Shown here one piece after another: positions 1-7,137 of a stretch of DNA of 19,761 nt. The stretch comes from an uncultured Flavobacterium sp. (lineage in GTDB: Bacteria > Bacteroidota > Bacteroidia > Flavobacteriales > Flavobacteriaceae), in the NCBI RefSeq assembly GCF_946479975.1, contig NZ_CAMLIX010000076.1, positions 1-19,761 of the forward strand, read 5' to 3'. Position numbers and translations under genes: made by a program. The notes under the pieces were generated by a model that ran no database searches, was not told the origin of the DNA, and worked only from the letters and a program-made list of their open reading frames with translations. The number at the start of each line of letters is the position of its first letter. Positions within the stretch are counted from its first letter, which is position 1.

Positions 1-50
1 GCCTGCGCAGATGGTACTGCATCATTGTGGGAGAGTATGTCGCCGCCTTT
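1..50 (+). rRNA. 5S ribosomal RNA, 3' end only
   Basis: The first ~50 bases match the conserved 3' part of bacterial 5S rRNA: a GGTACTGC motif, then GTGGGAGAGTA and GTCGCCGCC just before a terminator hairpin. The 5' two-thirds lies outside the window, and the exact 3' end is estimated because the 5' pairing strand is not visible. Base 38 is T where the usual bacterial motif reads AGTAGGTCG. This could be a copy-specific variant. The position implies that an rrn operon (16S-23S-5S) ends here. Confidence 0.85.
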
Positions 51-56
51 CTTTTG

Positions 57-84
57 AAACCCTGTTTATAAAACGGGGTTTTTT
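57..84 (+). terminator. Intrinsic terminator after 5S rRNA
   Basis: AAACCC (57-62) pairs with GGGTTT (76-81) around an A/T-rich loop that can itself pair partly (GTTTA/TAAAC). A run of six T follows (79-84). It sits just after the 5S end and fits the end of the rRNA operon. Confidence 0.75.
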
Positions 85-119
85 ATTCTAATTTTTACTT
101 ATAGTAATATAAGTAATAA

Positions 120-192
120 GGTACCTTAGCTCAGATGGTAGAGCAATGGACTGAAAATCCATGTGTCCCTGGTTCGATCCCTGGAGGTACCA
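120..192 (+). tRNA. tRNA-Phe (GAA)
   Basis: This is a 73-nt cloverleaf. Acceptor GGTACCT (120-126) pairs with AGGTACC (185-191), and the discriminator is A192. The anticodon stem ATGGA/TCCAT encloses loop CTGAAAA with anticodon GAA at 153-155. The T-loop is GGTTCGATCC. The 3' CCA is not encoded. It lies about 35 bp after the 5S terminator and 6 bp before tRNA-Leu, so the two tRNAs probably share a transcript. Confidence 0.97.
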
Positions 193-198
193 CATAAT

Positions 199-284
199 GC
201 TCGGATGGTGAAATTGGTAGACACGCTGGACTTAAAATCCAGTGAACAGCAATGTTCGTGCGGGTTCAAGTCCCGCTCTGAGTA
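199..284 (+). tRNA. tRNA-Leu (TAA)
   Basis: This is an 86-nt class II tRNA with a long variable arm. Acceptor GCTCGGA (199-205) pairs, with G-T wobbles, with TCTGAGT (277-283), and the discriminator is A284. The anticodon stem CTGGA/TCCAG encloses loop CTTAAAA with anticodon TAA at 233-235. The T-stem GCGGG/CCCGC holds loop TTCAAGT. The 3' CCA is not encoded. It reads UUA and UUG leucine codons, which are common in this AT-rich DNA. Confidence 0.97.
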
Positions 285-286
285 CT

Positions 287-323
287 AAAACTTCAATTGG
301 CTTTGCTAATTGAAGTTTTTTTT
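287..323 (+). terminator. Intrinsic terminator after the tRNA pair
   Basis: A 12-bp perfect stem, AAAACTTCAATT (287-298) with AATTGAAGTTTT (308-319), closes a 9-nt loop and runs into eight T (316-323). It begins 3 bp after tRNA-Leu and probably ends the tRNA transcript. Confidence 0.9.
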
Positions 324-573
324 GCTTTAAACTTTAATTTGTATTCTTCCTAACGTAATATTAATGGATTAATCAATCCCCTCAATTCGATAAAATTAAA
401 TTTGAAGAAAAATATAAGAGTTACTATTCAGATTGATGGAGTAATGAGAAATGTTTAGGTATATTACAAGTTATATCAATGAGAAATAAAGTCATTCTAT
501 GTAAATACTTTTACATTTTATAGAAAAAATAGCTAAAAAATCATTTACCACAATTGACACTAGAATAAAATAA

Positions 574-1224
574 TTAATTTTTTATAATTTCAGTATTGTA
601 GTACAAGCAAATATCAGTCAAAACGCATTCAGGACATTTTGGTTTAGGTCTGCAAATTTCACGTCCGTGAAAAGAAATAGCCATTCCAATTTCTGACCAA
701 ATCTTTTTAGGAAGAACTTTCATCAAATCTTTTTCTACTTTATTACCATCTTTAGATTCTTTAATTATTCCTATTCTAGGTGCAACTCTTATTACATGTA
801 AATCGGCAATAATTCCTTCAGCTGGTTGATTCGTTTCTCTTAGAATTACGTTAGCTGATTTTCTTCCAATACCTTTTAATGCTGTTAATTCATTCATTGT
901 TAAAGGTATATCTTTATCATTTTGAATCGTTTTCGCAATATCTAGAAGCCATTGAGCTTTAGTGCCATGATTTCGAACTTTGCTTACATATGGTAAAAAA
1001 GTGTCTAAATCTGTTTTAGATAAACTTTTTAGGGTAGGATATTTTTCAAATAATGCTGGTGCAATTGAATTTATATTAGCATCAGAATCTTGTGCCGATA
1101 AAACTACCATCACCATAAGCTGATAGGTATTTTGGTATTCCAAAGGATGTTTTCTGTCTTTATATTTCCTTAAAATTGGTTTTAATTTAATTTCCCAATT
1201 TTCTGTTTCTCCAAATAAATCCAT
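574..1224 (-). CDS. Endonuclease III-like DNA glycosylase/AP lyase (HhH-GPD, 4Fe-4S)
   Basis: The product is 216 aa, close to the usual ~210 of the family, and is expected to remove oxidised pyrimidines from DNA and nick the abasic site in base excision repair. The N-terminal half carries the VLSAQDSD segment equivalent to LLSAQATD of E. coli Nth. The helix-hairpin-helix LKGIGRKSANV contains the predicted catalytic Lys122. Asp141, in ADLHVIRV, corresponds to the catalytic Asp of the family. The C-terminus has four cysteines (191, 197, 200, 206) for a 4Fe-4S cluster, but the first spacing is C-x5-C rather than the classical C-x6-C. I therefore call it an endonuclease III-like paralogue rather than nth itself. 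It starts with ATG and lies 45 bp after the hydrolase stop on the same strand, so the two may be co-transcribed. Confidence 0.88.
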   Translation of the reverse strand: MDLFGETENWEIKLKPILRKYKDRKHPLEYQNTYQLMVMVVLSAQDSDANINSIAPALFEKYPTLKSLSKTDLDTFLPYVSKVRNHGTKAQWLLDIAKTIQNDKDIPLTMNELTALKGIGRKSANVILRETNQPAEGIIADLHVIRVAPRIGIIKESKDGNKVEKDLMKVLPKKIWSEIGMAISFHGREICRPKPKCPECVLTDICLYYNTEIIKN

Positions 1225-1269
1225 TTCTAAGTTACTTTAGTGGTGATAATATGATCATTATCTATAAAG

Positions 1270-2136
1270 TTACTTGATTTTAATGAATTCTAAGATTTTT
1301 TTAATCACATTTTGATTTCCAAGTATCTTTCTATGGCCTAAACCATCAGTTAAAAATAAAGAACCATTTTTAAGGTTTTGATGAATGTGAATTCCTGCTT
1401 TGACAGAAACTTCAGGATCATCATTATCATGTATTACGAGAACGGGAATATCAATTTTTTGGGCAGCTTTATAAGCAGAAAAATCATCCATTTTTAATTG
1501 ATATTTATCTTCAAAAAAATCCTTTAAGCGCTCACTAAATTCTTTTTTCAATTTCAGTTTAAGAATAAATTCATCCAAAATATCTTGGACAACATCGCCA
1601 CTTCCTATAACCAGGGCTTTCTCTACCTGCAGTCCGTCTTTAATTGCATTTAAAACAGACATTCCACCGAGTGAATGTCCTATGGCAATTTCAAATGGCC
1701 CAAAGTGCTTTTCGATTTCCATTATAGAAGCAATAAACTCTGACATTATTGTAGTTTTTCCTTCCGATTTTCCATGAGCAGGAGCATCAAAACTAATGGT
1801 CGAATAGCCATTATTTAAGAGTTCATCTGCTATTTTAAATAGTTGCGTACCTCTGCCAGACCAGCCGTGGACCAATAAAACTTTGTGTATACTTTGGCCA
1901 TATTGGTAAATTGTAATGTTTTTGTTTATGGCAGGAACGTGAAGATTTTGCTTGAAGCTTTTATTATTCATCTCAAACTCACGTTTGGGTAATTTGTGTT
2001 TTATAGGTGTTGTAAAAATTCTTGCTGCAAATTTGGTACCCAGATTTTTGGATACAAATGCACAAACGTTGGCAGATACTATAATAAACTGTGGAATTTT
2101 TAAGGATCTAGTAGGATTAATTGCCTTTTTTGCCAT
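1270..2136 (-). CDS. Alpha/beta-hydrolase family protein
   Basis: The 288-aa product has the alpha/beta-hydrolase fold signatures in order: the oxyanion-hole HGWSGRG (residues 90-96), the FDAPAHGKS turn, the nucleophile elbow GHSLGG with Ser155, an acidic site DDPEV (probably Asp240), and a C-terminal His268 in GLGH. The triad appears complete, so an active esterase or lipase-like serine hydrolase is expected. The substrate cannot be read from the sequence. The N-terminal ~60 residues are basic with a mildly hydrophobic stretch (about 16-28). This is not a convincing cleavable signal peptide, so a cytoplasmic or loosely membrane-bound enzyme is likely. It is transcribed divergently from glgA across a 118-bp gap. 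Confidence 0.85.
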   Translation of the reverse strand: MAKKAINPTRSLKIPQFIIVSANVCAFVSKNLGTKFAARIFTTPIKHKLPKREFEMNNKSFKQNLHVPAINKNITIYQYGQSIHKVLLVHGWSGRGTQLFKIADELLNNGYSTISFDAPAHGKSEGKTTIMSEFIASIMEIEKHFGPFEIAIGHSLGGMSVLNAIKDGLQVEKALVIGSGDVVQDILDEFILKLKLKKEFSERLKDFFEDKYQLKMDDFSAYKAAQKIDIPVLVIHDNDDPEVSVKAGIHIHQNLKNGSLFLTDGLGHRKILGNQNVIKKILEFIKIK

Positions 2137-2254
2137 TTCAATAAAACTTGTTTTAGAGCAGTACCCTGCCTGTTTTTTTGCTAAATTTAAAAAAAGATAA
2201 AAGTAGCATATTAATGATTGTTTCTTAAAAAATAATCACAAATTAATTTTTTGA

Positions 2255-3682
2255 ATGGAGATATTTCATATTAGTGCCGAATGCTATCCGATGGCAAAGG
2301 TTGGAGGCTTAGCCGATGTAGTTGGTGCATTGCCAAAATATCAGACCAATGCAGGAAATCAAGTAAGAGTTGTTGTTCCTTGTTATGATACAAAGTTTAG
2401 AAATGAAAACATATTTGATTCTGTGCATTCGGGAACGGTAAAACTTGGAAATTTTAATTTTCCATTTAGTGTTTTAAAAGAAAGTACAGATAAACTTGGT
2501 TATGAGCTATATCTCATTGAAATAAATGAGTTATTTAATAGACCAAATGTTTATGGCTATGAAGATGATATTGAACGATTTTTATCTTTTCAGATAGCAG
2601 CTTTAGATTGGATTGCTATGCGTAATCAAGTACCAGATGTCATTAATTGTCATGATCATCATACTGGATTAGTTCCGTTTCTTCTTCAGTTTGCTTATAA
2701 ATATGAAACTTTAAAAGAAGTTAAAACTGCTATAACGATTCATAACGGTTTGTATCAAGGATGGTTTGGATTTGATAAATTATTTTATCTGCCAGAGTTT
2801 GATTTAAAACATGTTGGATTTTTAGAATGGAATAATAGTATTAATTCATTAGCAGTTGGTGTAAAGTGCGCCGATGCTGTGACTACAGTTTCTCCAAGCT
2901 ATTTAGATGAGATTAATTATAGCGCAAATGGTTTAGAATCGCTCTTTAATTCTGTTAGAAATAAATCTGTCGGAATTTTGAACGGAATTGATTTTGAAGT
3001 TTGGAATCCATCTAAAGATTCGATGATTGCTGAAAATTATTCGATAAAGGATTTTGAAACCGGAAAACAGAAAAATAAAGAAAAATTGTGTGAGCAGTTT
3101 GAACTTGATCCTTCAAAAGCATTATTTAGTTTCATTGGTCGTCTTTTTGAAGAAAAAGGAGGTGATTTATTGCCACAAGCTTCTGCTTTAGCATTATCAG
3201 AACATTTTGGAGAGATCAACATTCTAATTTTAGGTTCAGGAAAAGCTGAAATAGAATCACAATTAACACAATTGAGAAATGATTATAAAGGCAATTATAA
3301 TGTTTTTATAAGCTATAATGAAGAACTCGCACATTTAATATACGCAGGTTCTGACTATATCTTGATGCCGTCAAGAGTAGAGCCATGTGGACTGAATCAA
3401 ATGTATGCTATGCGATATGGTACTGTGCCGATTGTTAGGAGAACGGGTGGTTTGCGAGATACTGTTATCGATTTTGGAGATGATGGAAATGGAGTATGCC
3501 ACGATCAGGCATCAGTTGGAGATATTTGTTATTCAATAAATCGTGCAGTTAAATTGTACCAGGATAAAATAAATTTCAATAAAGTAGTCCAGAGAGGAAT
3601 GACAGCAGATCATTCCTGGGAGAGAGTGTGTCAAGAATATATTAAAATATACAACCTAATAATTGAGAAAAATGAAATTTAA
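2255..3682 (+). CDS. glgA: Glycogen synthase (ADP-glucose, GT5)
   Basis: The 475-aa product matches the usual bacterial GlgA length (~475). It transfers glucose from ADP-glucose to the non-reducing end of alpha-1,4-glucan in the cytoplasm. The N-terminal Rossmann domain opens with the ADP-glucose-binding K-x-G-G-L signature (KVGGLADVVGALP, from Lys15). The second domain has FIGRLFEEKGGD (about 293-304) and the conserved donor-site motif SRVEPCGLNQ followed by RYGTVPIVRRTGGL (about 373-400), with the acidic pair typical of retaining GT-B enzymes. It is the first gene of the cluster, and glgC overlaps its end. The ATG at 2255 gives the expected N-terminus directly at the first beta strand. No clear TAnnTTTG promoter box was found in the 118-bp upstream gap. 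Confidence 0.96.
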   Translation: MEIFHISAECYPMAKVGGLADVVGALPKYQTNAGNQVRVVVPCYDTKFRNENIFDSVHSGTVKLGNFNFPFSVLKESTDKLGYELYLIEINELFNRPNVYGYEDDIERFLSFQIAALDWIAMRNQVPDVINCHDHHTGLVPFLLQFAYKYETLKEVKTAITIHNGLYQGWFGFDKLFYLPEFDLKHVGFLEWNNSINSLAVGVKCADAVTTVSPSYLDEINYSANGLESLFNSVRNKSVGILNGIDFEVWNPSKDSMIAENYSIKDFETGKQKNKEKLCEQFELDPSKALFSFIGRLFEEKGGDLLPQASALALSEHFGEINILILGSGKAEIESQLTQLRNDYKGNYNVFISYNEELAHLIYAGSDYILMPSRVEPCGLNQMYAMRYGTVPIVRRTGGLRDTVIDFGDDGNGVCHDQASVGDICYSINRAVKLYQDKINFNKVVQRGMTADHSWERVCQEYIKIYNLIIEKNEI

Positions 3683-4952
3683 AAAGAAAAATGTAGTTGC
3701 TATTATTTTAGGAGGAGGACAGGGATCGCGTTTGTTCCCATTAACTGAAACAAGATCAAAACCAGCTGTTCCAATTGGAGGAAAATATCGATTGGTTGAT
3801 ATTCCGATTTCTAATTGTATCAATTCGGATATTTTTAAAATATTTGTTTTGACACAGTTTAACTCAGCCTCTTTAAATGCTCATATCAAAAACACTTTTA
3901 ATTTTAGTATTTTCAGTCAGTCATTTGTTGATATTTTGGCGGCTGAACAAACTCCCGATAATCCAACATGGTTTCAGGGTACTGCTGACGCCGTAAGACA
4001 GTGTATGTCACATTTTTTAAAGCACGACTTTGATCACGCTTTAATTCTTTCAGGCGATCAGTTGTATCAAATGGATTTTAACGAAATGTTGGAAGCTCAC
4101 ATTGCCGCTGACGCTGAAATTTCGATAGCAACTTTGCCTGTAAATGCTAAAGATGCACCAGAATTCGGAATTCTTAAAACGGATCATGAGAATAATATTC
4201 ATGCTTTTATCGAAAAACCTCACGCTTCATTATTGCCTGAATGGGAATCTGAAGTAAGTGAACACATGCAGGAAAAAGGTAAAAAATACCTTGCTTCAAT
4301 GGGGATTTATATTTTTAATAAATCATTGTTGGAAGAGTTAATGGAAAATCAAGAGACTAAAGATTTTGGTAAAGAGATTATTCCACAAGCGGTTGGAAAA
4401 CATAAAATATTGAGTTATCAGTACGAAGGATATTGGACGGATATTGGAAATATAGAATCGTTTTTTGAAGCTAATATTGGTTTAACTGCTGATATTCCAG
4501 AGTTTAATTTATTTGATAACGAAAATAAAATTTTCACAAGACCGAGATTACTTCCGCCATCAAAATTTAGAAATTCGATTATTAATCAATCTTTAATTTC
4601 TGAAGGTTGTATTATTAATGCAAAAGAAATTAAAAGCTCCGTTATCGGAATTCGTTCTAGAATTGGCGAAGGAACTGTTCTCGAAAACTGTTATGTAATG
4701 GGGAACGATTTCTACCAAGATTTAGACGAACTAAATCAAGAAAGCAGTGTAAGTAAAATTCATGTTGGTATTGGAGAAAATTGTTTTATAAAAAATGCTT
4801 TAATTGATAAAAACGTTCGAATTGGAAACAACGTTCATATTTCGGGAGGAAAGCATTTAGATAATTTTACTAACGAATTGTATAGTATTAAAGACGGAAT
4901 AGTGGTTATAAAAAAAGGAGTAACCTTATCTGATAATTTCAGAATTGAATAA
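3672..4952 (+). CDS. glgC: Glucose-1-phosphate adenylyltransferase (ADP-glucose pyrophosphorylase)
   Basis: It makes ADP-glucose from ATP and glucose-1-phosphate, the committed step of bacterial glycogen synthesis. It has 426 aa from the ATG at 3672. The frame also opens with an in-frame TTG at 3663 (three residues more), but the ATG is the better start. The nucleotidyltransferase domain begins with GGGQGSRLFPLT and KPAVPIGGKYR, then WFQGTADAV, the metal-binding LSGDQLYQMD, the sugar-phosphate region FGILK and IEKPHAS, and YWTDIGNIESFFEAN. The C-terminal third shows the hexapeptide-like pattern of the left-handed beta-helix (SSVIGIRSRIGEGT, KNALIDKNVRIGNN) that carries allosteric and oligomer contacts in this family. 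It overlaps the glgA stop by 11 bp, which implies translational coupling. Confidence 0.96.
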   Translation: MKFKKKNVVAIILGGGQGSRLFPLTETRSKPAVPIGGKYRLVDIPISNCINSDIFKIFVLTQFNSASLNAHIKNTFNFSIFSQSFVDILAAEQTPDNPTWFQGTADAVRQCMSHFLKHDFDHALILSGDQLYQMDFNEMLEAHIAADAEISIATLPVNAKDAPEFGILKTDHENNIHAFIEKPHASLLPEWESEVSEHMQEKGKKYLASMGIYIFNKSLLEELMENQETKDFGKEIIPQAVGKHKILSYQYEGYWTDIGNIESFFEANIGLTADIPEFNLFDNENKIFTRPRLLPPSKFRNSIINQSLISEGCIINAKEIKSSVIGIRSRIGEGTVLENCYVMGNDFYQDLDELNQESSVSKIHVGIGENCFIKNALIDKNVRIGNNVHISGGKHLDNFTNELYSIKDGIVVIKKGVTLSDNFRIE

Positions 4953-5009
4953 AATTCCAATAAAGAAAATTTAAATTCCAAATTCCAATATTTAAAAACC
5001 AAATTCCAA
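4953..5009. repeat. AATTCCA heptamer-phased repeat in the glgC-glgB spacer
   Basis: AATTCCAA occurs at 4953, 4974, 4981 and 5002. The start spacings are 21, 7 and 21, all multiples of seven. The intervening heptads look decayed (for example AAATTTA, ATATTTA, AAAACCA). The block fills most of the 77-bp gap between two otherwise tightly linked genes. The same heptamer forms both arms of the terminator after lon (19488-19531), so it is probably a dispersed genomic repeat. Confidence 0.7.
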
Positions 5010-5029
5010 TTATTGCCTAATTTAGAAAT

Positions 5030-6934
5030 ATGAATAAAGTAATCGCACATTCACTATTTACAGACTTTGATATCAACTTATTTAAAGCCGGAAAACACTT
5101 TAAGTTGTATGAAAAACTAGGTGCACATCTAATTGAAGTTGATGGTGTAAAAGGCGTTTATTTTGCAGTTTGGGCACCAACAGCACATTCTGTTTCGGTT
5201 GTCGGTGATTTTAATTATTGGAATCAGGGCGAACATCAATTAAATGTTCGATGGGATTCTTCGGGAATTTGGGAAGGATTTATTCCTGATATTTCAAAAG
5301 GAACTCTTTATAAATATAAAATTCAATCGAATGTAAACGGTTTAACAACTGAAAAAGCGGATCCGTTTGCTTTATATTGTGAAAAACCACCGCATACAGC
5401 TTCTGTTGTCTGGGATTTGGATTATAAATGGAAAGATGAAAACTGGATGCAGCATCGTAAAGAGAAAAATGCACTAGACAAACCTTATTCGGTTTATGAA
5501 GTGCATTTAGGTTCTTGGAAACGAGCAGAGCATAATCGATTTTTGAGCTATCTCGAACTGGCAGATGATTTGGTAAAATACGTTAAGGAAACAGGTTTTA
5601 CACATGTTGAATTTATGCCCATTATGGAATATCCTTATGATCCTTCGTGGGGATATCAATTGACAGGATATTTTGCGCCGACTTCTCGTTTTGGAAAACC
5701 GCAGGATTTTATGGTCTTAGTTGATAAACTCCATCAAGAAGGAATTGGAGTCATTTTAGATTGGGTTCCGTCACATTTTCCGGATGATGCGCATGGATTA
5801 GGTTTTTTTGACGGCTCAAATTTATATGAACATCCAGATCGCAGAAAAGGATATCATCCAGATTGGAAAAGTTTAGTTTTTAATTACGGAAGAAATGAAG
5901 TAAGAGCTTTTCTAATTAGTAATGCTGTTTTCTGGCTTCAAAATTATCACGTTGACGGATTGCGTGTAGACGCCGTTGCATCGATGTTATACCTTGATTA
6001 TTCGAGAAAAGATGGAGAATGGGAAACCAATATTTATGGTGGAAATGAAAACCTTGATTCAATAAGTTTTCTTAAAGAATTTAATGAAGTAATCTATTCT
6101 AATTTTGATGGAGTTCAAACTATTGCAGAAGAAAGTACATCCTTTCCGATGGTTTCGAGACCAACTTCTTTTGGAGGTTTAGGTTTCGGAATGAAATGGA
6201 TGATGGGTTGGATGCATGATACTTTAAAATATTTCCAAAAAGAAACCGTTTATAGAAAATACCATCAAAATGATTTGACTTTTTCGATGACGTATGCGTT
6301 TACCGAAAATTTTATGCTTCCGTTTTCTCATGACGAAGTTGTTTACGGTAAACAATCTCTTATTTATAAAATGCCTGGCGACGAATGGCAGAAATTTGCC
6401 AATTTAAGATTATTGTACGGTTATATGTTTACACATCCAGGAACAAAATTATTGTTTATGGGAGCAGAGTTTGGACAAACTAAAGAATGGAATTTTGAGC
6501 AAAGTTTAGACTGGCATTTACTGCAATATGATTTTCATAGCGGAATAAAAAGACTAATTACAGATTTGAATCAATTATACAAATCAAATCCTGCTTTGTA
6601 TGAAAAACAATTTACAGATGATGGTTTTGAATGGATTAATTATTCAGATCATCAAAATGCTGTTTTATCCTATATTCGTAAAGGAAATAAGGCAGAAGAA
6701 AATCTAATTGTAATTTGCAATTTCACGCAAGTGGTACGAGAAAATTATAGAATTGGAATTCCAAAAAAAGGCAAATTAAAAGAAATTTTCAATAGTGATG
6801 CTTCAATTTATGGAGGAAGTGGTTTAGGAAATGGAAAATCAGTAAAAATAGATTCTACATCTTATGATGGCAGAGAATTTTCTGCAGAATTTGTTTTACC
6901 TCCTTTAAGTGTCACGGTTTATTCTTTCGTTTAA
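5030..6934 (+). CDS. glgB: 1,4-alpha-glucan branching enzyme (GH13)
   Basis: The 634-aa enzyme introduces alpha-1,6 branches into the glucan made by GlgA. The N-terminal CBM48-like domain (about 30-125) includes YFAVWAPTAHSVSVVGDFN. The (beta/alpha)8 GH13 barrel follows, with GVILDWVPSHFP and DGLRVDAVASMLYLDYSR (nucleophile Asp314), TIAEEST (acid/base Glu367) and PFSHDEVVYGK (transition-state stabiliser Asp435). The C-terminal beta domain ends with LPPLSVTVYSFV. The length fits the short class that lacks the extra N1 module of the ~728-aa E. coli enzyme. It follows glgC after a 77-bp repeat-containing gap and probably belongs to the same transcription unit. Confidence 0.96.
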   Translation: MNKVIAHSLFTDFDINLFKAGKHFKLYEKLGAHLIEVDGVKGVYFAVWAPTAHSVSVVGDFNYWNQGEHQLNVRWDSSGIWEGFIPDISKGTLYKYKIQSNVNGLTTEKADPFALYCEKPPHTASVVWDLDYKWKDENWMQHRKEKNALDKPYSVYEVHLGSWKRAEHNRFLSYLELADDLVKYVKETGFTHVEFMPIMEYPYDPSWGYQLTGYFAPTSRFGKPQDFMVLVDKLHQEGIGVILDWVPSHFPDDAHGLGFFDGSNLYEHPDRRKGYHPDWKSLVFNYGRNEVRAFLISNAVFWLQNYHVDGLRVDAVASMLYLDYSRKDGEWETNIYGGNENLDSISFLKEFNEVIYSNFDGVQTIAEESTSFPMVSRPTSFGGLGFGMKWMMGWMHDTLKYFQKETVYRKYHQNDLTFSMTYAFTENFMLPFSHDEVVYGKQSLIYKMPGDEWQKFANLRLLYGYMFTHPGTKLLFMGAEFGQTKEWNFEQSLDWHLLQYDFHSGIKRLITDLNQLYKSNPALYEKQFTDDGFEWINYSDHQNAVLSYIRKGNKAEENLIVICNFTQVVRENYRIGIPKKGKLKEIFNSDASIYGGSGLGNGKSVKIDSTSYDGREFSAEFVLPPLSVTVYSFV

Positions 6935-7038
6935 ATAAAATTTGACATTCATTTCCAGCAGTATTATTTTGTTATTTTATCAGTCTTAAATTATCGATTT
7001 TTCGATTTATTGAGCTGTAATTTAATTCTCTAACAGAA

Positions 7039-7100
7039 AAAACGTTTTCGTGAATAAACCTTTTATTCATAGTCCTTTACTAACTTTTTTTGTATGTTTG
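7039..7100 (+). promoter_or_regulatory. Candidate promoter and operator region of the GH31 gene
   Basis: The 203-bp gap after glgB contains, in order, the 10-bp palindrome AAAACGTTTT (7039-7048), the dyad TGAATAAA-cct-TTTATTCA (7051-7069), and TATGTTTG (7093-7100), a full match to the Bacteroidota -7 element TAnnTTTG. No good TTG is present at the usual -33 position; the dyad lies near there instead. The predicted transcript would start about 30 bp before the ATG at 7138. The boxes are read from the sequence; their regulatory role is inferred. Confidence 0.45.
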
Positions 7101-7137
7101 AAATAGCGATTATTGTTATAATTAATTCATTGGCGAC

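Noticed and set aside
95..116. Dyad TTACTTA/TAAGTAA before tRNA-Phe
   Set aside because: It is a 7-bp AT-rich stem without T-run or promoter box, easily due to chance.
499..516. Hairpin ATGTAAA-tact-TTTACAT downstream of the endonuclease gene
   Set aside because: The stem is only 7 bp and AT-rich, with no T-run in the direction of that gene. It is too weak to call a terminator.
1952..2200. Plus-strand open frame of 82 codons overlapping the start of the alpha/beta-hydrolase gene
   Set aside because: It lies mostly opposite a well-supported coding region and has no domain, repeat or clear start signal.
3663..3671. TTG at 3663 as the start of glgC
   Set aside because: The ATG three codons later (3672) is a better codon and leads directly into the conserved N-terminus.
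6935..7035. Terminator for glgB in the gap before the GH31 gene
   Set aside because: Only weak complementarity (ATCGA/TTCGAT) without a proper stem and T-run was seen, so none is called.
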